From an uncultured Muribaculaceae bacterium (GTDB taxonomy: Bacteria > Bacteroidota > Bacteroidia > Bacteroidales > Muribaculaceae): a stretch of DNA of 64,000 nucleotides. Made by a program: the position numbers and the translations under genes. The notes below the pieces were generated by a model. That model worked only from the letters and a program-made list of their open reading frames with translations. It did no database searches and was not told where the DNA came from. The DNA lies in NCBI GenBank assembly GCA_904501735.1, contig CAJGBY010000008.1, forward strand, positions 1 through 64,000. Reading direction: 5' to 3'. Positions within the stretch are counted from its first letter, which is position 1. Every line of letters starts with the position of its first letter. Of this stretch, positions 26,149-35,413 are shown piece by piece.

Positions 26149-29100
26149 ATGAATATATCGGAATTAAGTATAAAACGACCAGTTCTTGCCACAGTGATGA
26201 CGCTTGTCATTTTGCTGTTTGGAGCTATAGGCTACATGAGCCTTGGTGTGCGAGAATATCCATCGGTCGATAATCCCATAATCTCGGTGTCGTGCTCGTA
26301 TGCCGGAGCAAATGCCGATGTAATTGAAAACCAGATTACAGAACCCCTTGAACAGAATATTAATGGTATTCCAGGTATTCGTTCGCTAACGAGTGTGAGC
26401 CAACAAGGTTCGAGCCGTATTACGGTAGAATTTGACTTGTCGGTCGACCTCGAAACGGCTGCTAACGATGTGCGCGATAAGGTGTCGCGTGCGCAACGCA
26501 ATTTGCCAAAGGACTGTGACCCTCCAACAGTGTCGAAGGCCGATGCCGATGCTATGCCTATCATGATGGTTGCAATCCAAAGTGATAAGCGTTCGCTATT
26601 GGAATTGAGTGAAATTGCCGACCTTACAGTGAAGGAGCAGTTGCAAACTATTCCTGAGGTGAGTAGCGTGATGATATGGGGTGAAAAGCGTTATTGTATG
26701 CGTTTGTGGCTCGATCCAGTGAAGATGTCGGGCTATGGCATCACTCCAATGGATGTGAAGAGCGCTCTTGATAAGGAAAATGTGGAATTGCCTTCGGGTA
26801 GTATCGAAGGTAATACAACCGAATTGTCAATTCGTACACTCGGACAGATGCACACTACCGAACAATTCAATAATCTTGTGGTGAAGCATGTTGATGGCCG
26901 CGTGGTTCGTTTTAGCGACATCGGTACAGCCGAGTTGAGTGCGCGCGACCTTAAGAGCTATATGAAGATGAATGGTATCCCAATGGTTGGTGTGGCAGTA
27001 GTACCTCAACCAGGTGCAAACCACATCAATATTGCCGACGCTGTGCATCAACGCATGGAAACAATGAAAAAGGACTTGCCAGAAGATGTGAAGTATAGCT
27101 ATGGTTTTGATAATACTCGTTTCATTCGTGCATCAATCAACGAAGTGCGCGACACTGTGTATGAGGCGTTTATTCTCGTTATTCTTATCATTTTCTTGTT
27201 CTTGCGCGACTGGCGTGTTACGCTTATCCCATGTATTGTGATCCCAGTGTCGCTTATCGGTGCATTCTTCGTGATGTATGTGGCAGGATTCTCGATAAAT
27301 GTGTTGTCGATGCTTGCTATCGTGTTGTCGGTAGGTCTGGTGGTCGATGATGCTATCGTAATGACCGAAAATATTTATACACGAATCGAACGAGGAATGA
27401 AACCTATCGATGCCGGTATTGAAGGTTCGAAAGAAATTTTCTTTGCAGTCGTTTCAACTACAATCACACTTGTAGCCGTGTTCTTGCCAATTGTGTTCAT
27501 GGAAGGAACAACAGGTCGTTTGTTCCGTGAATTTAGTTTCGTGGTAGCAGGAACTGTGATAATATCATCATTTGCGGCGTTGACAATCACTCCGATGTTG
27601 TCGACCAAGTTGCTTGTGCGTCGTGAGAATAAAAACTGGTTCTATAGCAAGACTGAGCCATTCTTTGAAGGAATGAACTATTGGTATGGTCGCACACTTG
27701 ATGTCTTCTTGAAGCGTCGTTATTGGGCATTGGTGATCATGGCGGTGGCAGTGGGCTTGAGTGTGTATATGTGGGTATCGATACCTGCCGAAACTGCACC
27801 ACTTGAAGACCGTTCAAGCATCACTATCCGTACATCGGGTCCCGAAGGTGTTACCTATGAAGTGATGCGCGATTATACCGAAGAAATAAATCGTGTAGCC
27901 GATTCAATCATGCCTGATGCCGAGTTTATTACAGCTCGCGTGTCGTCGGGCGGTGGTAATGTGCAAATCACGCTTAAGGACATCAATGATCGTGATTATA
28001 CACAGATGGAAGTGGCAGAGAAATTGTCGCGCGCAGTACAAAAGAAGACCGATGCGCGTGCGTTTGTGCAACAGCGTTCATCGTTTGGTGGCCGTAGAGG
28101 CGGTATGCCAGTGCAATATGTTCTACAAGCTACCAATATTGACAAGCTACAAGAGGTGTTGCCAAAGTTCCTTGCGCGCGTGTATGAAAATCCAACATTC
28201 CAAATGGCCGATGTGGACTTGAAGTTCAGTAAGCCAGAATTGCGTATCAGTGTGAATCGTGAAAAGGCCAACACAATGGGTGTAACCACTCGCGACATTG
28301 CACAAACATTGCAATATGGATTGAGTGGTCAGCGTATGGGTTATCTATACATGAACGGAAAGCAATATGAAATTGTGGGCGAGATAAATCGTCAACAACG
28401 CAATACTCCAGCCAATCTGAAGTCGATATATATGCGTAGCTCTACGGGCGAAATGATACAAATGGAGAACCTTGTGGATCTTGTAGAAAGTATTGCACCT
28501 CCAAAGTTGTATCGTTACAACCGTTTCTGCTCGGCAACAATCTCGGCAGGTCTTGCTGAAGGAAAGACTATCGGCGAAGGTCTTGACGAAATGGATAAAA
28601 TCGCTAAAGATGTACTTGACGACACCTTCCGTACAGCCTTGTCGGGCGATTCGAAGGAGTTCCGTGAAAGTTCGTCAAGTTTGATCTTTGCCTTTGCACT
28701 TGCGTTGGTACTTATTTACCTTATTCTTGCAGCCCAATTTGAAAGTTTCAAGGATCCACTTGTGATCATGCTTACTGTGCCACTTGCTGTAGCAGGAGCG
28801 CTTGCATTCATGATAGCAGGAGGCGAAACAATGAACATTTTCAGTCAGATTGGTATCATTATGCTCATCGGTCTGGTGGCGAAGAATGGTATTTTGATTG
28901 TTGAATTTGCCAACCAGCGTCAAATAAACGGCGAAGACAAACTCACAGCAATCAAGGAAGCATCGGCACAGCGCTTGCGTCCTATTTTGATGACCAGTGC
29001 ATCGACAATCCTTGGCTTGTTGCCACTGATGTTTGCCACAGGCGAAGGTTGCAATAGCCGTATTGCAATGGGTACAGCCGTAGTGGGAGGTATGATAGTA

Positions 29101-29181
29101 TCTACACTGCTCACAATGTATGTTGTGCCAGCTGTTTACACTTATATTTCAACCAACTTGTCAACTAAAAAGAAGAAATGA
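26149..29181 (+). CDS. RND multidrug efflux pump (AcrB/HAE1 family)
   Basis: 1010 residues, the usual family length. Starts MNISELSIKRPVLATVMTLV. Twelve predicted transmembrane helices with two large periplasmic loops. Motifs include GLVVDDAIVMTENIYTRIER in TM4 with the proton-relay Asp pair, and the C-terminal repeat GLVAKNGILIVEFANQR. It exports hydrophobic compounds by proton antiport as a trimer with the adjacent adaptor and TolC-like channel. The gene overlaps the start of the channel gene by 4 bp. Confidence 0.96.
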   Translation: MNISELSIKRPVLATVMTLVILLFGAIGYMSLGVREYPSVDNPIISVSCSYAGANADVIENQITEPLEQNINGIPGIRSLTSVSQQGSSRITVEFDLSVDLETAANDVRDKVSRAQRNLPKDCDPPTVSKADADAMPIMMVAIQSDKRSLLELSEIADLTVKEQLQTIPEVSSVMIWGEKRYCMRLWLDPVKMSGYGITPMDVKSALDKENVELPSGSIEGNTTELSIRTLGQMHTTEQFNNLVVKHVDGRVVRFSDIGTAELSARDLKSYMKMNGIPMVGVAVVPQPGANHINIADAVHQRMETMKKDLPEDVKYSYGFDNTRFIRASINEVRDTVYEAFILVILIIFLFLRDWRVTLIPCIVIPVSLIGAFFVMYVAGFSINVLSMLAIVLSVGLVVDDAIVMTENIYTRIERGMKPIDAGIEGSKEIFFAVVSTTITLVAVFLPIVFMEGTTGRLFREFSFVVAGTVIISSFAALTITPMLSTKLLVRRENKNWFYSKTEPFFEGMNYWYGRTLDVFLKRRYWALVIMAVAVGLSVYMWVSIPAETAPLEDRSSITIRTSGPEGVTYEVMRDYTEEINRVADSIMPDAEFITARVSSGGGNVQITLKDINDRDYTQMEVAEKLSRAVQKKTDARAFVQQRSSFGGRRGGMPVQYVLQATNIDKLQEVLPKFLARVYENPTFQMADVDLKFSKPELRISVNREKANTMGVTTRDIAQTLQYGLSGQRMGYLYMNGKQYEIVGEINRQQRNTPANLKSIYMRSSTGEMIQMENLVDLVESIAPPKLYRYNRFCSATISAGLAEGKTIGEGLDEMDKIAKDVLDDTFRTALSGDSKEFRESSSSLIFAFALALVLIYLILAAQFESFKDPLVIMLTVPLAVAGALAFMIAGGETMNIFSQIGIIMLIGLVAKNGILIVEFANQRQINGEDKLTAIKEASAQRLRPILMTSASTILGLLPLMFATGEGCNSRIAMGTAVVGGMIVSTLLTMYVVPAVYTYISTNLSTKKKK

Positions 29182-30497
29182 TGAAACGCAACATATTAGT
29201 AGCACTATTAACAGTAGCGATGTCGGTACCAGCGATGTCGCAACAAAATAGCTTGAAATCGTGTATCGATAGAGGGTTGCAAAACAATTATTCGTTACAA
29301 GTGGTGCGCAACGACGAAAAGAAAGCATCAAACAATGCTACGGTAGCCAACGCAGGTTATCTGCCACAGGTAGATCTATCGGCAGGCTATTCGGGTACGC
29401 TCGATAACATCAATTCTACTGCTCGTGCCACAGGTGATGTGTCGCGTGAGCGCAATGTTACCGACCACACATTGCGTGCAGGAGTGGATTTGAGTTGGAC
29501 CATATTCGACGGGTTCAATATTCAAGCCAAGTATAGCCGACTTCAAGAGTTGAAGCGTCAAAGCCAAACACAAACACGAATAGCAATCGAGGACCTTGTG
29601 GCCGACATAGCATCGGAATATTACAACTTTGTGCAACAAAAGGTGAGAATGCGCAACTATGACTATGCCGTAGGGTTGTCGCGTGAACGCATGCGCATCG
29701 AGTATGAACGCTATGTGATAGGTAAGAGTTCGAAGCTACAATACAAGCAAGCACAAGTGGACTATAATGCCGACCGCACACAAAGTATGCGTCAGCAAGA
29801 AAAGCTGGCGTCGTCGCGCATACGCCTCAAGGAGCTTATGGGCGATAAAGACCTAAAAGCAGCATTCGACATTGTGGATTCGGCGATAGTGGTGGGCGAT
29901 AAGCTCGATTTTGATGCTTTGTGGGAGTCGACACTCCAACACAATGCGTCGATACTTAAGGCTGCTCAAAATCGCACCCTTGCAGCACTCGACATGAAAG
30001 CTGCATCTTCGCGCGATTATCCTTATTTGCGCTTGAATGCTGGTTATGGCTACACTCACAATATCTATGATGTGAATGCCACATCGAAGCGCAGCAACTG
30101 GGGTGCCGACTTCGGCGTTACACTCGGTATGCGCTTGTTTGACGGCAAGCGTAGCAGCGAACGCAACAATGCTCGCTTAGGTGTAGAAAATGCCGAACTT
30201 GCACAACAAAATCTTGAGCTAAACCTATATGCCGACTTGTGCGACCTATGGCAAGCCTACGAAAACAACCTTAGCTTGCTCGAGTTTGAGCGTGATAATG
30301 TGAAAACTGCTCGTGAAAACCACGATATAGCATGCGAACGCAACTTGCTTGGTAACTTGTCGGGTATCGAAATGCGCGAGGCACAAAAGAGCCTTCTCGA
30401 TGCAGAGGAACGCTTGCTTGCTGCCGAATATGACACCAAAATATGCGAAATATCACTACTTCTTATCAGTGGTAAGATTCTTGACTATATGAAATAA
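29178..30497 (+). CDS. TolC family outer membrane channel of the RND pump
   Basis: 439 residues. Two adjacent ATGs (29178, 29181) are possible starts; the first overlaps the pump gene's stop. Signal peptide KRNILVALLTVAMSVPAMSQ, then NSLKSCIDRGLQNNYSLQVV, the standard start of an OEP repeat. Long amphipathic helices in two repeats follow. No lipobox. Completes the adaptor-pump-channel operon. Confidence 0.92.
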   Translation: MMKRNILVALLTVAMSVPAMSQQNSLKSCIDRGLQNNYSLQVVRNDEKKASNNATVANAGYLPQVDLSAGYSGTLDNINSTARATGDVSRERNVTDHTLRAGVDLSWTIFDGFNIQAKYSRLQELKRQSQTQTRIAIEDLVADIASEYYNFVQQKVRMRNYDYAVGLSRERMRIEYERYVIGKSSKLQYKQAQVDYNADRTQSMRQQEKLASSRIRLKELMGDKDLKAAFDIVDSAIVVGDKLDFDALWESTLQHNASILKAAQNRTLAALDMKAASSRDYPYLRLNAGYGYTHNIYDVNATSKRSNWGADFGVTLGMRLFDGKRSSERNNARLGVENAELAQQNLELNLYADLCDLWQAYENNLSLLEFERDNVKTARENHDIACERNLLGNLSGIEMREAQKSLLDAEERLLAAEYDTKICEISLLLISGKILDYMK

Positions 30498-30693
30498 ATC
30501 GGGGAGAGAGCTACAACATGGTAGTAGGTTTCCGATTCTGATGATGAGAAGCAATAACAAGAAGAATCGATATTAATTCGCGTTTTTGCAACAAGTGGAT
30601 TCTCGTGTTCCGTAAGCTTAAAAGCATACGGCTATTAATAAAAAACAGTCCTTTGGACTATCTATATTGTGTCAACAAGTGTATAGATATAAT

Positions 30694-30733
30694 AACACAA
30701 GAGCTCCCCAATTTGTTGGGGAGCTCTTGTGTT
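30694..30733. terminator. Bidirectional terminator between convergent genes
   Basis: Perfect 18-base-pair stem (30694-30711 with 30716-30733) with loop TTTG. It stands between the RND channel gene and the minus-strand TPR/HTH gene. The preceding 200 bases (30498-30693) show only a small hairpin near 30650 and nothing else recognisable. Confidence 0.85.
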
Positions 30734-30735
30734 GT

Positions 30736-32466
30736 TTAAGCTTCGGCTTTCAATTCCTCGATATACATATCAATAGTGATATTGTCGGGTTGAGTCATCT
30801 TAGCACGGCGGAGGCGATATTTGCGTTGGCGGAGCGATTCCTCACTCATTCCCAGTAGCAAAGATATTTTAGAAACAGGCAAACCGATGCACATGAGAGC
30901 GCACATGTTCAATTCGTCGCGATTGATGTTAGGAATGCCCGCTTTTAGCTTCGACATCACTCCATTGTAACAGAAGTCCAATGCTTCAATGAGCACATCA
31001 AGTTCTTCCTTGCCAAGAGTGTGCTTTGTGCCATAAAGGTCGGCTGTTTTGGCTTTCTTAAGTTGAAGAACCTTTTGCACTACGCCATTCATCTCAAAGA
31101 TTTGAGTTTTTAGCTCTTGACTACGGCGTTGCGCTTCTTCGAGCTCCTGCTGGCTATCAGTAACAGCCTTTTCGCGGTCGGAGAGTTGTAGGCGCACCTC
31201 TTGTAGCTCGATAATCTTGCCTTGCAGTTCTTGTGTGAGCCCACTCATGGCGTCATCTTTGGCTTTTTCGCGTTGAGAGTTTATAGTGTGTCGGCGATAA
31301 GCAAGGGCAAGAGTTATAAGCGTAGCAATAGCAACCATAATAACAATGAGCATAAGAGTGGCTTGTAGCTGCTTGTTATCGGCTGCAAGTACCGACTTTT
31401 CAAGCTCCACCTTAGTTTTGTCATATTTCTTTTGATACATTGAAGCATTATCCTCAATTAATGCAAGATACATAGAGTCGGAGCATTGAATATATCGGTC
31501 AATAAGATTGCTTGCTTTGCGGTAATTACCTTTGCCTTGTTCTATCTTTATCAATCTTTTTAAGTAGATAACTTTTCCGTTATAAGCCAATGTGTCATCA
31601 GCCAAAGCAAGACAGGCTTCAGCCTTATTCCATTGCTTAGTATTGATATAGATTTTGCTAAAAGTATCATTAAGGTATCGTCGTGTGGTTATTGAACTCA
31701 CATATTTTTCAGCTTCCTTGGCATAATTCAATGCAATTTCATTATCGTTTTTTAATGCATAGCAGTGAGCCAATTTATTTAGTGACGCAAATCTCAATCC
31801 ATCACCCCACTCTTCATTTTTAAGTAAACTCAATGCTTCTTGATAGCTATTAATGGCATCATCTATGTGATCGTGATATAAATGATTTGCGCCTTGCTGA
31901 ATCCAGGCATCAGCTACTAAATATATATTATTAGCTTTCCAAGCGTAAACTTTTACCTTCTCATACAATTCCATAGATTCTTCGTCAGGCTTATCCATAT
32001 TAATCATAACAGCCCAATTTGAATAAATTTGAGCTTTTAAATTTACGCTGTCTTCGGGAATAGCCTCTAAAGCCCTATTGAAGCATTCTACAGCAGTCTC
32101 TTTCTCACCTATGCTTTGATAGACAAATGCTGCATAGGTGAATGATTTGGCTTTCATAGCCAAATCATTCGTTTTAGAATAGTAATCTATAGCAACTTTA
32201 ATTAAAGTGTCATCTTCGGCATGAGCGTTGAGCCAATATAAACACAATGTGTAAAGATAGGCATAATAAGCCTTATTATGCTCCTCGGAGAATTGATTTA
32301 CATTCATTCGTTTCAATTCTTGGAAAGCGCTATCGGTATTATTGTAATCAGCTAACATTTCATAGATGCCGACCAACCTGTTGTCATATTCAGGTTCTTT
32401 CTCTGCACAACTTATCACGATAGCACACAGAATACAACTTATTATAATAGATATAAGTTTTCTCAT
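30736..32466 (-). CDS. Membrane-spanning TPR / helix-turn-helix regulator
   Basis: 576 residues. An N-terminal export signal carries a possible lipobox (VISCAEK, Cys20). Residues about 60-345 are TPR-like helical pairs (SFTYAAFVYQSIGEKETAVE; AINSYQEALSLLKN), probably periplasmic. One transmembrane helix follows (about 368-391), then a coiled coil (about 395-470), then a C-terminal LuxR-like HTH (about 515-560; SKISLLLGMSEESLRQRKYR). The protein is thus a one-component regulator that could sense outside the membrane and bind DNA inside. It is divergent from the secreted-protein cluster at 32734 onward, and the shared intergenic region holds two tandem 10-bp operator pairs. Autoregulation and control of the cluster are inferred. 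Confidence 0.85.
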   Translation of the reverse strand: MRKLISIIISCILCAIVISCAEKEPEYDNRLVGIYEMLADYNNTDSAFQELKRMNVNQFSEEHNKAYYAYLYTLCLYWLNAHAEDDTLIKVAIDYYSKTNDLAMKAKSFTYAAFVYQSIGEKETAVECFNRALEAIPEDSVNLKAQIYSNWAVMINMDKPDEESMELYEKVKVYAWKANNIYLVADAWIQQGANHLYHDHIDDAINSYQEALSLLKNEEWGDGLRFASLNKLAHCYALKNDNEIALNYAKEAEKYVSSITTRRYLNDTFSKIYINTKQWNKAEACLALADDTLAYNGKVIYLKRLIKIEQGKGNYRKASNLIDRYIQCSDSMYLALIEDNASMYQKKYDKTKVELEKSVLAADNKQLQATLMLIVIMVAIATLITLALAYRRHTINSQREKAKDDAMSGLTQELQGKIIELQEVRLQLSDREKAVTDSQQELEEAQRRSQELKTQIFEMNGVVQKVLQLKKAKTADLYGTKHTLGKEELDVLIEALDFCYNGVMSKLKAGIPNINRDELNMCALMCIGLPVSKISLLLGMSEESLRQRKYRLRRAKMTQPDNITIDMYIEELKAEA

Positions 32467-32530
32467 ATATTATACACCTTTATTTTCTTTAGACAGAAGA
32501 ACAAAAGAACATATTCTTTACACTTAAGTA

Positions 32531-32538
32531 CAAAAATA
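32531..32538 (-). promoter_or_regulatory. Promoter -7 element of the TPR/HTH regulator gene
   Basis: Minus strand TATTTTTG, a match to TAnnTTTG. The operator pair at 32553-32572 covers the place where -33 should be. Leader about 60 bases. Confidence 0.5.
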
Positions 32539-32552
32539 CGCTAAAAAATCGT

Positions 32553-32572
32553 CGATGTAACGCGATGTAACG
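32553..32572 (+). promoter_or_regulatory. Tandem 10-bp operator pair, regulator side
   Basis: CGATGTAACG repeated perfectly twice head to tail with a 10-base period, i.e. on one DNA face. It overlaps the predicted -33 region of the regulator gene's own promoter. Confidence 0.6.
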
Positions 32573-32587
32573 ATTTTTAAATGTTAA

Positions 32588-32618
32588 AATTTGTTGACTT
32601 ATTGATAATCAACAAATT
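32588..32618. repeat. Inverted repeat midway between the two operator pairs
   Basis: AATTTGTTGA (32588-32597) and TCAACAAATT (32609-32618) form perfect 10-base arms with an 11-base spacer. No T tract follows, so a protein-binding site or regulatory hairpin is more likely than a terminator. Confidence 0.45.
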
Positions 32619-32638
32619 GTGCGCCAAGGAATCCCGAA

Positions 32639-32658
32639 AATGTAACGCAATGTAACGC
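32639..32658 (+). promoter_or_regulatory. Tandem 10-bp operator pair, target side
   Basis: AATGTAACGC repeated perfectly twice head to tail, with the same core (ATGTAACG) and orientation as the pair at 32553-32572. It ends 21 bases upstream of the -7 element of the divergent target promoter, a position typical for an activator. Confidence 0.6.
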
Positions 32659-32679
32659 TTTTTTCGCTTTGCGCGATAG

Positions 32680-32687
32680 TAATTTTG
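32680..32687 (+). promoter_or_regulatory. Promoter -7 element of the secreted-protein cluster
   Basis: TAATTTTG matches TAnnTTTG. There is no good TTG at -33, consistent with dependence on an activator bound at 32639-32658. Leader about 40 bases. Confidence 0.5.
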
Positions 32688-32733
32688 CATCAACAAAATC
32701 ATATTTAATAACAATTTAAAAATCATTACACAA

Positions 32734-33087
32734 ATGAAAAAAACAATTTTATTTTCCATTCTATTATTGGGAACTTCACTATTTTCTCAAGCAACAGGTA
32801 TAAAAAATGATACCATAAAGCCTCTGAATCCACCAATTAAATTACCTCGAAGTTTAACTCAGTCAATAGATTTTATAGCACCTATAATGGGAACATATTC
32901 TATTATGATAGAAGGTAGTGGGAATGTTATCGACATCGACGAGGTTAACCTCTCGGCTAATGAAGTATACTCTATAGATATGTCTACACTACCTGCAGGT
33001 GCTTATAGAGTGGTTATAACTGACATTATTCGTGGCATAGAATATGAATATTTTTATAGAAAAGAAGATAATACAGAAATGATATAA
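32734..33087 (+). CDS. Small secreted beta-domain protein (DUF3244-like)
   Basis: 117 residues. Signal peptide MKKTILFSILLLGTSLFSQA, then a single beta-rich domain (MGTYSIMIEGSGNVIDID, TLPAGAYRVVITDIIRGIEY) that resembles DUF3244-type Bacteroidetes proteins. Exported to the periplasm or surface. It is 32 bp upstream of the zinc-knuckle lipoprotein gene. The same order, a small beta protein then a papain-fold lipoprotein, occurs at the left end of the window. Function unknown; an inhibitor or chaperone for the neighbouring lipoprotein is a guess from context. Confidence 0.8.
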   Translation: MKKTILFSILLLGTSLFSQATGIKNDTIKPLNPPIKLPRSLTQSIDFIAPIMGTYSIMIEGSGNVIDIDEVNLSANEVYSIDMSTLPAGAYRVVITDIIRGIEYEYFYRKEDNTEMI

Positions 33088-33119
33088 CTTTATTAATCAA
33101 ATTTAAATTAATTAGAATT

Positions 33120-34706
33120 ATGAAAAAGATGATTTTAAAATTAGCCACACTGATGTCGGTATTAGCATTTGTGATGGCATCATGTAACAACGAGCCTGCT
33201 TTTGGCGAACACAACGAGAATCAAAAAGAGAAATTAGAACTTTTGCAGATAGCAAAAAGTATGGTTGAAAGCCAAGATGGTACAGTACCTCTACCAGTAA
33301 ATGGTGGAGGTGAAGCGCAATCGCGTAGCGCAATGTCCTTAATCACAAGTGGCACTCCTCTATGGGATTATGTGAAATACTACAATATAGATGGCATGCA
33401 TGTGATTATGGTAGAATTACAAACAGCCGAAAGAGTATTCTCTCGTGTTACATCTACAACAGATGGTGTTACCACAACACAAGAAAACGAAACATTTTCA
33501 CGCCTTGTGATTCGTAAAAAGGCCGATAAATTATATGCTCAAGTGCTTACTTATATGCCCGACAATGAATATGCTACTGCTAACCAAGCAAAGCTTGATA
33601 CAATAGGTTATTACCCTAAATATGTAGATTTCACGGGTATAACATTGACTTCAAATCTTGATGGTAGTGTGTTTCGAGGTGTGAGATATGAAAATGGTCG
33701 TGTAGCAGGAATTATCACAAAACCTGAACATAGCGAATGTGATCACGACCACGGCACTTGTTCTCATAGTCAAGACGCAGAACACACTCGCCCTATAAAC
33801 ATTAATCTCTATACACAATCTTCACAAGAGCCTTTGAGTAGATCAGGTATTATAATAAATTGTCCTTGTGGAAAATCATTCTCAAGTGGGACATGCCGAG
33901 AATGTGGTTGGGGATTTGGCAGTGAATGCCCAAAATGTAAATTAGGAACTGTCATTGGAGGAATGTGTATGATTTGTGGTTATATAGAGAGCGAATTATG
34001 TGATGATTGTGGAAAATTGTTAATTGATTGTATTTGTGAAGGTAAATGCCCTACTTGTGGGAAATCCTCTTGTAAATGCCCTAATCCGGACTTTGATACT
34101 GAAACATTTTGTCCATATTGTAGTCACAAAAAAGAACTATGCACTTGTGATAAAGTAGATGATGGAGGTTCATCTACACCAAGCAATCCATCTAGACCAA
34201 GTTACCCGAACACGCCAAGTACAAATGAACAAGAGCCTGTGCTTTTCTCTAACAATCCGAATAGTGATGCTACATTTGCGATTAGTGATATGCCATTGAT
34301 GATGAAGACTCAAGATGGTATGGCTTCATTAACTGCCATAATGACATATATTGACAATGAATTATTGGGTGGTATGAGAGATGTTCTCCAATTTGATGCA
34401 TATTATGATTCAGAATTTAATGGTTCTTCTAATGGTGATGGAGTGAGATTGGTGGATGCTCAAGAGTTTATAGATGCATTTTTTATTACTACAACTTTCG
34501 ATACATTCCAATTTGCGCTTGCTGATAGAAATGTGGTGGTTTCAACATTTCCAGGTAGTGATTTGACATATCCTCACTATGTGCTTGTTGTGGGTCGAGA
34601 ATCTGATGGCGATTTGGTTTATATAAACCCTTACGATGGAGAAGCATATCTTTTAGACGAAGATCTATTTGAAAATTGTGAAAAAATTGTTGTTCGTATA
34701 ATTTAA
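33120..34706 (+). CDS. Lipoprotein with five zinc-ribbon-like knuckle pairs and a degenerate papain-like domain
   Basis: 528 residues. Lipobox at MASC (Cys22). An N-terminal domain (about 40-200) shares a layout with the three secreted proteins downstream (TVPLP, then TPLWDYV, then FTGITLTSNLDG). A His/Cys-rich linker (ECDHDHGTC) follows. Residues 248-343 hold ten CxC/CxxC pairs, i.e. 20 Cys (248/250, 259/262, 270/273, 283/286, 294/297, 304/306, 310/313, 318/320, 331/334, 341/343), enough for five zinc sites. After a Pro/Ser linker, residues about 388-528 look like a C39-type papain fold: His486 in YPHYVLVVG and Asn503 in YINPYDG. The expected nucleophile position reads QDGMASLTAIM, with Asp399 where Cys is normal, so it is probably a pseudo-protease. 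No named family recognised for the whole. Confidence 0.82.
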   Translation: MKKMILKLATLMSVLAFVMASCNNEPAFGEHNENQKEKLELLQIAKSMVESQDGTVPLPVNGGGEAQSRSAMSLITSGTPLWDYVKYYNIDGMHVIMVELQTAERVFSRVTSTTDGVTTTQENETFSRLVIRKKADKLYAQVLTYMPDNEYATANQAKLDTIGYYPKYVDFTGITLTSNLDGSVFRGVRYENGRVAGIITKPEHSECDHDHGTCSHSQDAEHTRPININLYTQSSQEPLSRSGIIINCPCGKSFSSGTCRECGWGFGSECPKCKLGTVIGGMCMICGYIESELCDDCGKLLIDCICEGKCPTCGKSSCKCPNPDFDTETFCPYCSHKKELCTCDKVDDGGSSTPSNPSRPSYPNTPSTNEQEPVLFSNNPNSDATFAISDMPLMMKTQDGMASLTAIMTYIDNELLGGMRDVLQFDAYYDSEFNGSSNGDGVRLVDAQEFIDAFFITTTFDTFQFALADRNVVVSTFPGSDLTYPHYVLVVGRESDGDLVYINPYDGEAYLLDEDLFENCEKIVVRII

Positions 34707-34714
34707 TAATGTAG

Positions 34715-34722
34715 TATATTTG
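34715..34722 (+). promoter_or_regulatory. Possible -7 element before the first secreted paralog
   Basis: TATATTTG matches TAnnTTTG and lies 19 bases before the MKYIN start. Its local AT richness lowers the weight of the match. Confidence 0.3.
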
Positions 34723-34741
34723 TTGTATAATTGAAATGATT

Positions 34742-35413
34742 ATGAAATATATAAATATTTTACTGACATTAGTTGTGTTAATGTTAACTATTTCATGTGT
34801 TAATAGTCAAAAAGTGATTTACGCTAATGATACAAATAAATTAAATAGAAATCAGCAATACTTATTTGATCACTCAAAAGAGACCTATCTAAACAGTAAT
34901 AATAAGATTGTGTTGCCAAGCGAAATAAATGTGCTATTTGGCGATAGCTCTATTAAGACGAATATAGTTGCTCAACCCATATGGGATAAAGCTTATTTTG
35001 TAAAAGATAGAGAAGATGATGTGTTAATACTTCCATTAAAAGCTAATTATAACAATGAGGATATATTTTCTGATTTAATTGTGATAAAAGCAGATACCAT
35101 ATATCCTACAATGGTATCTACATATTTTAAATGTGAAAAGAATGAAACAACTGAATATGTGCATTTTGAATCTACAGTAAATGGTGCACTTTATAGAGTA
35201 TTAGTATATGATGATTCGAATAATATAATTAAAGAATTTGGGTCAAAGAACTCTCTGGTTACATGTATTCCCGAAAGAAATGGGTATAAATCAAGCTATA
35301 TACAAAACCATTCTGAGTATAGTATCCTAAACAATCATGATTGGCGTAATGCTAATAGGACGGGGTATCATAGGGATGAGCAAGGAAATATTAGATTACA
35401 CAAATGGCATTAA
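34742..35413 (+). CDS. Secreted protein, paralog family of the zinc-knuckle cluster (1 of 3)
   Basis: 223 residues from MKYINILL; an ATG at 34736 adds two residues. Signal with a possible lipobox TISC. The mature part shares sparse motifs with the next two proteins and with the N-terminal domain of the preceding lipoprotein: NKIVLPSEINVLFGD, QPIWDKAYF, DVLILPLK and EYVHFESTVNGALYRVLVYD. No catalytic motif seen. The C-terminus is polar and probably disordered (DWRNANRTGYHRDEQGN). The family is unknown to me; role inferred only from linkage. Confidence 0.75.
   Translation: MKYINILLTLVVLMLTISCVNSQKVIYANDTNKLNRNQQYLFDHSKETYLNSNNKIVLPSEINVLFGDSSIKTNIVAQPIWDKAYFVKDREDDVLILPLKANYNNEDIFSDLIVIKADTIYPTMVSTYFKCEKNETTEYVHFESTVNGALYRVLVYDDSNNIIKEFGSKNSLVTCIPERNGYKSSYIQNHSEYSILNNHDWRNANRTGYHRDEQGNIRLHKWH

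Noticed and set aside
32734..34706. Toxin-antitoxin reading of the small protein plus large lipoprotein pair
   Set aside because: Both carry export signals, and the large protein has no toxin motif; an inhibitor or partner role at the envelope fits better.
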